Shown piece after piece: positions 1 through 5,623 of a DNA stretch of 10,576 nucleotides (positions are counted from its first letter, which is position 1; each line of letters begins with the position of its first letter). The stretch is from JBCBKZ01 sp039026975. Lineage in GTDB: Bacteria > Bacteroidota > Bacteroidia > J057. A model generated the notes under the pieces. It had not been told where the DNA came from. It saw only the letters and a list, made by a program, of their open reading frames with translations, and searched no databases. The position numbers were made by a program, and so were the translations under genes. The stretch is taken from assembly GCA_039026975.1 (NCBI GenBank), contig JBCCLI010000220.1, positions 1-10,576 of the forward strand, given 5' to 3'.

Positions 1-41
1 GCTAATCTATTCCCGTCAAAAAAACGTATCTTGTAGGTAAC

Positions 42-269
42 ATGAGGCAGATAACACTTAATATACCAGACTTTGTAGAGCTAAATGAGAAAGAACTACT
101 CATAAGGCTATCTATCAAGTTATATGAAGAAGGGAAACTCTCAATAGGGCAGGCGGCTGAATTTGCTGGTTTTTCTAAAAGAGCCTTTATAGAGCTAATG
201 GGAAACTACGGGGGCTCCGTCTTTAATTATCCTGCTTCAGACCTAAAGAGAGATGTCGCCAATGCCTGA
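42..269 (+). CDS. UPF0175 family antitoxin-like protein
   Basis: This small protein of 75 residues has the UPF0175 layout. An N-terminal strand (MRQITLNIPDF) is followed by helices reading KELLIRLSIKLYEEGKLS, then IGQAAEFAGFSKRAFIELM, which looks like a compact helix-turn-helix, and a short tail. UPF0175 proteins are paired with DUF3368 PIN-like proteins in comparative-genomic surveys and are the predicted antitoxin of that module. The next gene, which starts inside this one at 253, is exactly such a DUF3368 protein, so the pairing is strong. The antitoxin probably binds and neutralises the nuclease and may bind the operon's own promoter; both roles are inferred. Only 41 bases lie upstream in the window, so the promoter cannot be judged. 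The start at 42 is the first in-frame ATG and gives the family's usual length. Confidence 0.85.
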   Translation: MRQITLNIPDFVELNEKELLIRLSIKLYEEGKLSIGQAAEFAGFSKRAFIELMGNYGGSVFNYPASDLKRDVANA

Positions 270-726
270 GGCCGGAGTTATTATCTCAGATACCAGTTGT
301 CTGATTGTCCTACGAAATATTGATGAGCTTACCCTATTACAAAAAGTCTATTCCTCTATCATTACCACTAAAGAGGTTGCTGATGAGTTTGGAGACGAAT
401 TTCCAGACTGGATTCTTATTAAGTCTCCAAAAGACCAACAAAAACAACAACTTTTATCTTTTCAGGTAGACAAGGGTGAGGCAAGCGCAATAGCCCTGGC
501 AATGGAATTACCTACTGAAGCCATTATTCTTGATGATTATAAAGCCAGGCAACTTGCTGTTAAACTAGGGCTCCCTGTAACAGGAACTCTGGGAGTACTA
601 ATCAAAGCTAAAAATCAGGAAATTATTCCCTCAGTGATACCTATTCTGGAAAAACTTAAGCAAACTAACTTTCGAATCTCTAACCAACTTGTTGAAGAGG
701 TCTTGGAGATGGCTGGGGAGAAATAA
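253..726 (+). CDS. DUF3368 PIN-like predicted toxin nuclease
   Basis: This 157-residue protein matches the DUF3368 family, a PIN-fold branch predicted to cut RNA with a Mg-dependent acidic site. The expected acidic residues are visible: D13 in the opening strand (VIISDTSCL), E41 in TTKEVADEF, E76 in KGEASAIALA, and D94/D95 in IILDDYKARQLA. The TGTLGVLIKAK segment after the last acidic pair is also typical. The reading frame starts 17 bases before the upstream antitoxin gene ends, so translation is probably coupled. A second possible start is the ATG at 262 (M4), which also lies inside the overlap. All active-site positions seem intact, so the toxin is likely functional. The toxin role rests on family knowledge and on the UPF0175 partner, not on anything shown for this protein. 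Confidence 0.85.
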   Translation: MSPMPEAGVIISDTSCLIVLRNIDELTLLQKVYSSIITTKEVADEFGDEFPDWILIKSPKDQQKQQLLSFQVDKGEASAIALAMELPTEAIILDDYKARQLAVKLGLPVTGTLGVLIKAKNQEIIPSVIPILEKLKQTNFRISNQLVEEVLEMAGEK

Positions 727-741
727 CTGAAACTATTTAGA

Positions 742-758
742 GTTGGTCTTTTACCAAC
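742..758 (+). other. Small stem-loop after the toxin gene
   Basis: GTTGGT and ACCAAC (742-747 and 753-758) can pair around the loop CTTTT, 15 bases after the DUF3368 stop codon. No T-run follows, so it is a weak terminator candidate at best, though it may protect the transcript end. Confidence 0.35.
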
Positions 759-781
759 AAGAGGAGATTGTAATTCCCTTT

Positions 782-819
782 ATGTGACTGGTAAGTCTTA
801 ATGTGACTGGTAAGTCTTA
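782..819. repeat. Perfect 19-bp tandem direct repeat
   Basis: The unit ATGTGACTGGTAAGTCTTA occurs twice head to tail with no gap (782-800 and 801-819). The second copy runs into a palindrome at 806-824. On the reverse strand the second copy overlaps the end of a possible gene remnant, so the duplication may mark the scar of a rearrangement. Confidence 0.9.
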
Positions 820-928
820 CCAGTTTTTGTGAAGCCATTTTTACTAAGAAGTTGTTGGATATGGCCATTGGAGTCTTTTACAGTAGCATACTGCTTCATT
901 TTTTGACTGGCGAGTTTCTTTGTAATCT
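798..928 (-). pseudogene. Possible 3' remnant of an unidentified gene, cut by the IS
   Basis: On the reverse strand, one frame stays open from the IS boundary at 928 to a TAA at 798-800, giving about 42 residues. It includes KKLASQKMKQYA, GHIQQLLSKNGF and TKTGKTYQSH at the end. The composition looks protein-like (helix-forming, Lys/Gln-rich, with an NGF turn before the C-terminus). I do not recognise the family; the LLSKNGFTKTGKTY stretch is loosely like the end of a GNAT acetyltransferase, but I would not assign it. The frame ends exactly against the left inverted repeat of the IS, as expected if insertion or an IS-linked deletion removed the rest. A chance open frame of this length is possible. 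Confidence 0.3.
806..828 (+). terminator. Palindrome with T-run, possible terminator
   Basis: ACTGGTAAGTCTTACCAGT (806-824) is a perfect inverted repeat with 9-base arms and one central base. As RNA it would fold as an 8-bp stem with a GTC loop, followed by TTTTT (824-828). That is the shape of a rho-independent terminator for the upstream toxin-antitoxin operon. It is rather AT-rich, and the perfect symmetry would suit a protein-binding site equally well. Confidence 0.45.
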
Positions 929-952
929 GGTAGTGATTCAAAAGTAAGGATG
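929..952 (+). repeat. Left terminal inverted repeat of the IS1-like element
   Basis: The 24 bases begin GGTAGTGATTCAA and end TAAGGATG. Compared with the reverse complement of 1694-1717 they differ at four positions (8, 14, 15 and 16). The alignment breaks down just after base 24, which sets the inner edge. Confidence 0.88.
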
Positions 953-984
953 GCTATTTGCAAAAATAAAAGAGACAGGCTAAC

Positions 985-1704
985 ATGGGTAAGACACAAC
1001 TCAAACCTATGCTCACCTGTCCAAAATGTAATAGCTCCAAAGTAGTAAAAAACGGTAAAACTTACTACGACAAATAGAACCATAAGTGTAAAGATTGTGG
1101 AGGTCAGTTTGTTCTTCCGAAAGTAGGTCGAGTCTATACTAAAGAGTTCTTAATGAAGCAGTTACTGCTTGAAAGGGTTTCTATCCTTGGGATAGGAAGG
1201 ATACTTGGGGAAGCATATGCTAGTGTATATTGAGAGGTAGTCTCCTTGATTCGTTCTTATGGAGAGTTCTTTGAAGTGGCCCAATTACCTAGTCAACATG
1301 AGGTAAAAGGGGTTGAGCTAGATGAGATGTGGACCTATGTTGGGAATAAAGAACAGAAAAGATGGGTTTGGTTAGCTAGGGATAGGAATAGTCCTCGAAT
1401 TATCGGAATGGCAGTCGGGGACAGGAGTGCTGAAACGGGACAAATTCTGTGGGAGAGTATCCCAGAATCAGTTCGCAAAAGGGCTAAATTTTATACAGAT
1501 CGGTGGGATACTTATGATCAATTTGTACCTGATAATCAGTGCATAAGCGATCACAAGCAGACTAATCATGTGGAAAGGACAAATAATACCTTCAGGCAGA
1601 GAATTGCTAGGCTAGTAAGAAGGACCCTTTCTTTCTCTAAGTGTCAGATCAATCTCGAATGCCAATTGAAGTTTTACATTATGGCACATAACGCATCCTT
1701 ATAA
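985..1704 (+). pseudogene. IS1-type transposase with two in-frame stop codons
   Basis: Read straight through, the frame from the ATG at 985 to the TAA at 1702-1704 gives 240 codons, the size of a single-ORF IS1 transposase. The N-terminal part has the zinc finger (CPKCNSSKVVKNGK, then HKCKDCGGQFV) followed by a helix-turn-helix-like stretch. The C-terminal part (an open frame from the TTG at 1246) has the DDE triad: D in VELDEMW, D in YTDRWDTY, and E in NHVERTNNTFRQR. A TAG at 1075-1077 sits inside the zinc finger where related proteins usually have Gln or Arg; CAG to TAG would explain it. A TGA at 1231-1233 lies between the DNA-binding and catalytic parts, probably from TGG or CGA. Both are single-base nonsense changes, so the gene is very likely dead. 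A restart at 1246 could at most make the catalytic half. Confidence 0.88.
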
Positions 1705-1717
1705 TTGAACCACTACC
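1694..1717 (-). repeat. Right terminal inverted repeat of the IS1-like element
   Basis: It is the inverted partner of 929-952, with its outer end CACTACC at 1711-1717. The transposase stop codon (1702-1704) lies inside this repeat, a common economy in compact IS elements. One more C (1718) follows, but the left end has no matching base, so the boundary is set at 1717. Confidence 0.88.
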
Positions 1718-1897
1718 CAGAATATTATTCATCAGAATATGCGAATAATTAAATCCAGATCTATAGGAAAATTTATAAATCACCGAATATTTTACAAAGT
1801 CAATTTATCTGAAGAAAAGTTGATTATTTTGACAGTAGTTTATGGGAGCAGAGATCCTGGAACATTAGAGAAATTAATCAACAATAGATTAGTATAA
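1718..1897 (+). pseudogene. RelE/ParE-type toxin, C-terminal remnant truncated by the IS
   Basis: From the first base after the IS, one frame runs open to a TAA at 1895-1897 (59 codons). It reads QNIIHQNMRIIKSRSIGKF, then NHRIFYKVNLSEEKLIILTV, then VYGSRDPGTLEKLI. The order of 'IIHQNxRII', 'HRIFYKV', 'LIILTVVYGSRDP' matches the last three strands of RelE/ParE-superfamily toxins, where a basic residue near the end of the final strand belongs to the active surface. The N-terminal half (helices and first strands) is missing, and the sequence left of the IS does not supply it. An internal ATG at 1739 exists, but a 52-residue product would lack half the fold. The stretch is visibly more AT-rich than the following genes. 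Family assignment is by motif reading only. Confidence 0.5.
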
Positions 1898-1919
1898 TTT
1901 TTTCCATCCTACCTTTTAG

Positions 1920-1927
1920 CCCCCCCC
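1920..1927 (+). promoter_or_regulatory. Run of eight C directly before a start codon
   Basis: Eight consecutive C residues end immediately before the ATG of the aminopeptidase gene. There is no purine-rich ribosome-binding site, which is normal in Bacteroidota. Runs of this kind can change length by slippage; here that would alter the leader but not the frame. Whether it has any effect is unknown. Confidence 0.5.
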
Positions 1928-3103
1928 ATGCAAAAACTCCTCTTCTTCCTAATCATCTTCTCTCTGTATGCATTCTCCCTCGCCCAAAAGCCTCGTGCCA
2001 GAGACTTAGGTGTTCCATTTGTGGGAGAAACAGGAGCGTTTAACGCCATCACAGACGTGAAAGGAATTGAGGTGGGCTATAGCACTATCATTTCCGGAGA
2101 AGGGGAGAATGTGGTAGGGAAGGGGCCTATAAGAACGGGTGTTACAGCCATCTTCCCCAGAGGAAAAGCGAAGAAATTCAGTCCTGTTTATGCCAACTGG
2201 TATAGCTTGAATGGGAATGGAGAAATGACAGGAACTACCTGGGTGACAGAATCAGGCTTTCTGGAAACGCCCATCATGATCACCAATACGAATAGTGTAG
2301 GAGAGGTGAGGCAGGCCGTCCTGAAATGGTTTGTGGATACAGACTGGTATAAAGGAGAAAACTGGTGGTATACCTATCCGGTAGTAGCCGAAACCTATGA
2401 CGGCTTCCTGAATGATATTTACGGTTTTCATGTGAAGGAGAAGCATGTCTTGGAAGCCATAGAGAATGCCAATACGGGAAAAATCGCCGAGGGAAATGTA
2501 GGCGGAGGCACAGGTATGATGTGCTTAGGCTTTAAGGGAGGAACAGGTACTTCTTCCAGAGTACTCAAGCTAGAAGATACTTCTTACACTTTGGGAGCCC
2601 TTGTACAAGCCAATTTTGGCGCCAAAAGAAACCTGACCATAGCGGGAGTGCCTGTAGGACAGGAATTGATGGATACCCTCAACTATGAGCTCAAAGTGCC
2701 TCCTCAATCCAGCCGACAGGAGGGTGATGGTTCTATCATTGTAATTGTAGCTACTGATGCACCTTTATTGCCTCATCAACTTAAAAGAATAGCCCAAAGA
2801 ATCCCTTTAGGAATAGGCATAGTTGGAGGAAGAGGTAGCAATGGCTCAGGAGACATATTTTTGGCCTTTTCGACTGCAAATGAGAATGCCTTTAACAGAG
2901 AGGAGACTACCACAGTAGAGACCATAGCTAACGATCAAATTAATCCCATTTTTGAAGCTACTGTTCAGGCTGTAGAAGAAGCCATCATCAATGCCATGGT
3001 AGCTGCAGAAACCATGGAAGGCATTAACGGTAATAAAGCCTATGCCCTTCCTCATGAATTACTACAAGAGGTACTGAGAAAGTATAACCGATTAGTAGAA
3101 TAA
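1928..3103 (+). CDS. Exported P1-family (DmpA/S58) aminopeptidase
   Basis: This 391-residue protein belongs to the DmpA/BapA family of N-terminal-nucleophile aminopeptidases (MEROPS S58), which remove N-terminal residues from peptides and include D- and beta-aminopeptidases. Residues 1-19 form a signal peptide (MQKLLFFLIIFSLYAFSLA, likely cut before Q20), so it is exported, probably to the periplasm. Family blocks are clear: RARDLGVPFVGETGAFNAITDV near the N-terminus, GNVGGGTGMMCLGFKGGTGTSSR (189-211), LGALVQANFG (222-231), DGSIIVIVATDAPLLPHQL (267-285) and NGSGDIFLAFSTAN (305-318). These proteins self-cleave before a Ser that becomes the nucleophile; the Gly268-Ser269 bond in DGSIIV is the expected site, giving alpha and beta chains. 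The gene stands alone: the IS-linked patch lies upstream and a probable terminator downstream. The start is fixed by the signal peptide; the frame upstream closes at 1897. Substrate range cannot be read from sequence. Confidence 0.93.
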   Translation: MQKLLFFLIIFSLYAFSLAQKPRARDLGVPFVGETGAFNAITDVKGIEVGYSTIISGEGENVVGKGPIRTGVTAIFPRGKAKKFSPVYANWYSLNGNGEMTGTTWVTESGFLETPIMITNTNSVGEVRQAVLKWFVDTDWYKGENWWYTYPVVAETYDGFLNDIYGFHVKEKHVLEAIENANTGKIAEGNVGGGTGMMCLGFKGGTGTSSRVLKLEDTSYTLGALVQANFGAKRNLTIAGVPVGQELMDTLNYELKVPPQSSRQEGDGSIIVIVATDAPLLPHQLKRIAQRIPLGIGIVGGRGSNGSGDIFLAFSTANENAFNREETTTVETIANDQINPIFEATVQAVEEAIINAMVAAETMEGINGNKAYALPHELLQEVLRKYNRLVE

Positions 3104-3188
3104 CAGGACTAGATGAATAGTACGAGCTTGATAGTTTTCTCCTAGAAGCCTTCATTTTCCTTCTCCTCATTTCTGAGGATTTTCCTCC

Positions 3189-3226
3189 CCCAAAATGAGG
3201 ATTTTGGGCTTTCCTGGCCCTTTTTT
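3189..3226 (+). terminator. Probable rho-independent terminator of the aminopeptidase gene
   Basis: CCCAAAAT (3189-3196) pairs perfectly with ATTTTGGG (3201-3208) around GAGG. An overlapping alternative stem, GGGC (3206-3209) with GCCC (3217-3220), leads directly into six T (3221-3226). The second stem plus T-run has classical terminator form; the two stems exclude each other. Confidence 0.6.
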
Positions 3227-3295
3227 CGTATCAATCCCCAACATTAGGCCGTAAGCTTAATCAGAGTTTACTTACAGTTTTCCTATCACTTTTAG

Positions 3296-3325
3296 CTTAT
3301 ATAAGTATTAACACTGACAGTGTTA
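3296..3325. promoter_or_regulatory. Two adjacent perfect palindromes, candidate operator
   Basis: CTTATATAAG (3296-3305) is a perfect 10-bp palindrome, and three bases later TAACACTGACAGTGTTA (3309-3325) is a perfect dyad with 8-base arms and one central base. No T-run follows, so this is unlikely to be a terminator. The position, about 100 bases before the start of the crystallin-aerolysin gene, suits binding of a dimeric repressor or activator near its promoter. The regulator is unknown. Confidence 0.5.
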
Positions 3326-3423
3326 TTGGCATGATGCTGGCGTTTCAAAGCGTGCTAGCCCTGGCAAGATGTACTTCTCCCCCAACATGTTTTTTAATCA
3401 CATTTTAACCAAAATCAATCATT

Positions 3424-4497
3424 ATGTCCTATTCAATTAAAATTTATAAGCATACCAATTTCCGTGGTAGATCAGCAGAGTTACATGAAGGTGAATATGC
3501 TACAGTTCCTTCTTATGTAGGGAATGACCAAATCAGTTCCATCAAAGTATTACCTGGATACTATGCCCAGATCTATGAACATAGCGGCTTCAGAGGGAGA
3601 TCTATTAACTTGTTCGAGGGGAATTACACCAACATTCCACACTGGAATGACAGGATTAGTTCTATCAAAGTATTCAAATACAATCATACCATGTTCCCAT
3701 TGGTAGAGTTTTTTCAGGATTCAAATTTTAGGGGTTTTCGACTATCACTTGCAGGGACAGGACAGGAGACAGGGTACAATATGCCTTTTGTGAAGAATGA
3801 CAGTATTTCGTCAATGAAAGTACCTGAGGGTACCAGGGTTATCTTGTTTGAGCACAGCCGTTTTAGGGGAAAGAATAGAGAATTTTCTAGTGGCGAGTAT
3901 AAGAGCCTAAGTACTTTTGGTTGGAATGATAAGGTGTCAAGTGTCAAAATATTGATGTCTGATCTTAAGCTGATTAACATAGAATACCTTGATGAGGTAG
4001 AATTACCGAATGGATCTCCCATAGCCATTTCCAGTTCTACCAGAAATGAGACTGACATTCTTCAGGAAGCCTCAGTAGTGCTCAGTAGAGAATTGACAAC
4101 CTCAAGTACACGTACCTGGAGTAATGCTACCATGGTCGGTATTTCAGTGAGTGTAAGTAGCAAGGTAGGAGTAAGTAAAGGCCCACTCTCAGCTGAAGTT
4201 TCTACTACCCTTACCACCACATTGGAAAACACTTTTACCATAGGGGAAGAAGAGTCAAAAAGTGAAACATTGCTATTTCAAAAGACGGTGGATTTTGATG
4301 TGCCGCCTAGATCAGTGGGTAAAGTGAGTATTATGCTCACCCCTAAAAAGTACAAAGTAAAGGCCAGATACACCTTCCAGTTAGAAGGAACAGATAAGAT
4401 AGATACTCAGGAGGCAGAAATCTTTATTGAAACCTATCAAAAAGGGGAAGCTATCATTCAATCTGAACCTATCCCTGGAGAAGTATTGGAGGTATAA
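3424..4497 (+). CDS. Beta/gamma-crystallin and aerolysin-like pore-former fusion
   Basis: The 357-residue protein has two parts. Residues 4-176 form four beta/gamma-crystallin Greek-key motifs, each with an aromatic-x(6)-Gly corner (YKHTNFRG, YEHSGFRG, FQDSNFRG, FEHSRFRG) and each with the calcium-binding signature N-D-x-x-S-S (NDQISS 34-39, NDRISS 75-80, NDSISS 125-130, NDKVSS 168-173). All four sites look intact, so two Ca-binding domains are expected. Residues 180-357 resemble the aerolysin/ETX-MTX2/natterin pore-forming module: TRTWSN, then long Ser/Thr-rich alternating strands (VGISVSVSSKVGVS, AEVSTTLTTTLENTFTIGEEE), then VDFDVPPRSVGKVSIML and a beta-rich tail. The central Ser/Thr-rich stretch would be the membrane-inserting hairpin. 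No signal peptide is visible, so it is cytoplasmic, released by lysis, or exported by an unknown route. The crystallin assignment is firm; the pore-former assignment is by pattern. Vertebrate EP37 and the beta/gamma-CAT alpha subunit share this order of domains. It is a single-gene unit. Confidence 0.85.
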   Translation: MSYSIKIYKHTNFRGRSAELHEGEYATVPSYVGNDQISSIKVLPGYYAQIYEHSGFRGRSINLFEGNYTNIPHWNDRISSIKVFKYNHTMFPLVEFFQDSNFRGFRLSLAGTGQETGYNMPFVKNDSISSMKVPEGTRVILFEHSRFRGKNREFSSGEYKSLSTFGWNDKVSSVKILMSDLKLINIEYLDEVELPNGSPIAISSSTRNETDILQEASVVLSRELTTSSTRTWSNATMVGISVSVSSKVGVSKGPLSAEVSTTLTTTLENTFTIGEEESKSETLLFQKTVDFDVPPRSVGKVSIMLTPKKYKVKARYTFQLEGTDKIDTQEAEIFIETYQKGEAIIQSEPIPGEVLEV

Positions 4498-4537
4498 AAT
4501 AGTTTCTGATAAAACTTTTATAATCATGTGTGCCAAT

Positions 4538-4572
4538 AAGGGCAGTCTGTGGATTCAGATTGCCCTTGAGTT
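4538..4572 (+). terminator. 12-bp hairpin between convergent genes
   Basis: AAGGGCAGTCTG (4538-4549) pairs with CAGATTGCCCTT (4556-4567) around TGGATT, with one G-U pair. It is followed by GAGTTTTC, a weak T-run on the + strand. It sits 40 bases after the crystallin-aerolysin stop and 23 bases before the end of the reverse-strand SDR gene. It most likely ends the + strand transcript; the reverse strand has no T-run after the stem. Confidence 0.65.
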
Positions 4573-4589
4573 TTCAAGAAATAATAAGA

Positions 4590-5384
4590 TCAGTTCGAAA
4601 TACTCCCTATCCTTTTTTTCCATGCTTTGGCTACCATGTTTATGATGGTCTTTCTGGATAAGATACGTGTTATGAAAAGTATATACTTTCTCCCGGTAAG
4701 AGAAAAATGTTTTCCAGTCATAAAGGCATCTAATCCTTCTTGGGCAACCTCATCTGGGGATTTCATATCGGCCGTAGAAGTTTCTATCTCAGGATTAGCC
4801 ACCTTCGCAAAGTTAGTAGCCGTTCCATCCGGACATAAGCAGTGAACTTTCACATTGGTTCCTTCAAGTTCTCCTACTAATCCTTCAGAAAAGCTTAGCA
4901 CAAATGCCTTTGTGGCGGCATATACAGAAGAGTAAGGTACGGGAAGGAGGGAGGCAGTGGATCCTACATTGATGATGCCAGCCTCAGGCTTCTTTTTCAT
5001 GTCTTCCATGAAAAGATAGGTAAGATCCATCAAGGCAGTAATATTCAGCTGTACCATATTATGGTATTCTTCCATACGGAATTCTGTGAAATCACCCCAC
5101 TTCCCAAAACCAGCATTATTGATCAGTAGATCTATTTCTACTTGTTCTCTTTTGATTCGGTCATATAATTCCTGGCTGGCCCCACGGACACTCAAGTCCT
5201 TGGTGATGGGTAGTACCTTCACCTGATGCATATTGCTGATTTCATCTGCCATGAGCTCTAGCTGGGAAATTGTTCTGGCGACTATTACCAGATTCATTCC
5301 TTTAGATGCGAGTAGATAGGCAAAGGATTTTCCTATGCCTGAGGAAGCGCCCGTTACCAGGGCGGTTTTGTTTTGAAGATTCAT
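4590..5384 (-). CDS. Short-chain dehydrogenase/reductase (classical SDR)
   Basis: This 264-residue protein is a classical NAD(P)-dependent oxidoreductase. The Rossmann glycine motif TGASSGIG is at 11-18, NNAG at 89-92, the structural Asn at 114 (VQLNIT), and the catalytic Ser142, Tyr155 and Lys159 (VGSTAS, YAATK) have the usual spacing. R37 at the end of the second strand (VIVAR) suggests a preference for NADP(H). The loop after the active site reads CPDGTATNF where most members have PG; the Asp in place of Gly is mildly unusual. The sequence is closest in feel to the DltE/COG0300-type SDRs, whose substrates are mostly unknown, so no substrate is proposed. There is no signal peptide, so the enzyme is cytoplasmic. 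It is transcribed divergently from the beta-helix gene, with 239 bases between the starts, and converges on the crystallin-aerolysin gene. Confidence 0.93.
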   Translation of the reverse strand: MNLQNKTALVTGASSGIGKSFAYLLASKGMNLVIVARTISQLELMADEISNMHQVKVLPITKDLSVRGASQELYDRIKREQVEIDLLINNAGFGKWGDFTEFRMEEYHNMVQLNITALMDLTYLFMEDMKKKPEAGIINVGSTASLLPVPYSSVYAATKAFVLSFSEGLVGELEGTNVKVHCLCPDGTATNFAKVANPEIETSTADMKSPDEVAQEGLDAFMTGKHFSLTGRKYILFITRILSRKTIINMVAKAWKKRIGSISN

Positions 5385-5623
5385 GATGTGTGGGTTGTGG
5401 ATTGTACGTTCTTAACTAAAGGTAAGGAAGCTTTTTAAGAAATAAGGGAGAAGAGAGCATATTTGCCTAATAGGAATAGGCTATTTCTTGGAAGCACTTT
5501 TTGGTGATAAATAATCCCTAGGGTAGTATCTAGACATTTTTCCTCTCTAAAAGCGACTTTTATGATGTGTGCTTATCTGAGAAGGAGGTATCTTCATAGA
5601 GCTATACTACTCAATTCCCAACT
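5385..5623. promoter_or_regulatory. Divergent intergenic region, presumed promoters
   Basis: The 239 bases between the SDR and beta-helix starts must hold promoters for both. On the reverse strand, TACCTTTA (about 5417-5424) is one base off the Bacteroidota -7 consensus TAnnTTTG, but no good -33 box precedes it. A short inverted repeat GCCTA/TAGGC lies at about 5465-5481. An AAGGAGGT at 5582-5589 looks like a strong ribosome-binding site but has no start codon at a useful distance; the ATG at 5624 is 34 bases away. Confidence 0.4.

Larger units (their letters stand above)
929..1717 (+). mobile_element. IS1-family insertion sequence, inactivated
   Basis: The 789-bp element is bounded by imperfect 24-bp terminal inverted repeats starting GGTAGTG (929-952 and 1694-1717, 20 of 24 bases matching). 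It carries one transposase frame of IS1 type with an N-terminal zinc finger and a DDE catalytic domain. Size and organisation fit the IS1 family. The zinc-finger and catalytic parts lie in the same frame, as in single-ORF IS1 members, rather than being joined by the -1 frameshift of classical IS1. Two in-frame stops make it non-autonomous. The flanking 8-9 bases (TGTAATCT on the left, CAGAATAT on the right) do not match, so I see no target duplication. Confidence 0.88.
3104..3423. other. Intergenic region with hairpins and palindromes
   Basis: These 320 bases contain no gene I can support. The first half holds nested hairpins that look like transcript-end signals for the aminopeptidase: CCTCA/TGAGG at 3165-3178 and the stronger stem at 3189-3208. 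The decamer TGAGGATTTT occurs twice (3174-3183 and 3196-3205). The second half holds two perfect palindromes (3296-3305 and 3309-3325) and presumably the promoter of the next gene. I found no clear match to the Bacteroidota -33/-7 promoter pattern. Confidence 0.7.

Noticed and set aside
844..1083. Reverse-strand open frame of 79 codons across the IS left end
   Set aside because: It crosses the IS boundary and overlaps the start of the transposase antisense; its translation is hydrophobic and Cys/Phe-rich without any family feel. It is a shadow frame.
1075..1233. Programmed readthrough or recoding of the TAG and TGA in the transposase
   Set aside because: No recoding signal is evident and the two stops are of different types. 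Nonsense decay of an IS is the simpler reading.
3714..4058. 114-codon reverse-strand frame inside the crystallin-aerolysin gene
   Set aside because: It is fully antisense to a gene with clear repeated motifs, and its translation shows no domain.
4427..4645. 72-codon + strand frame overlapping the end of the crystallin-aerolysin gene
   Set aside because: It overlaps the coding end, the hairpin at 4538-4567 and the 3' end of the SDR gene; no protein-like motifs.
5582..5589. AAGGAGGT as ribosome-binding site of the beta-helix gene
   Set aside because: It is 34 bases before the ATG with no start codon at the normal distance, and the signal peptide begins cleanly at 5624.
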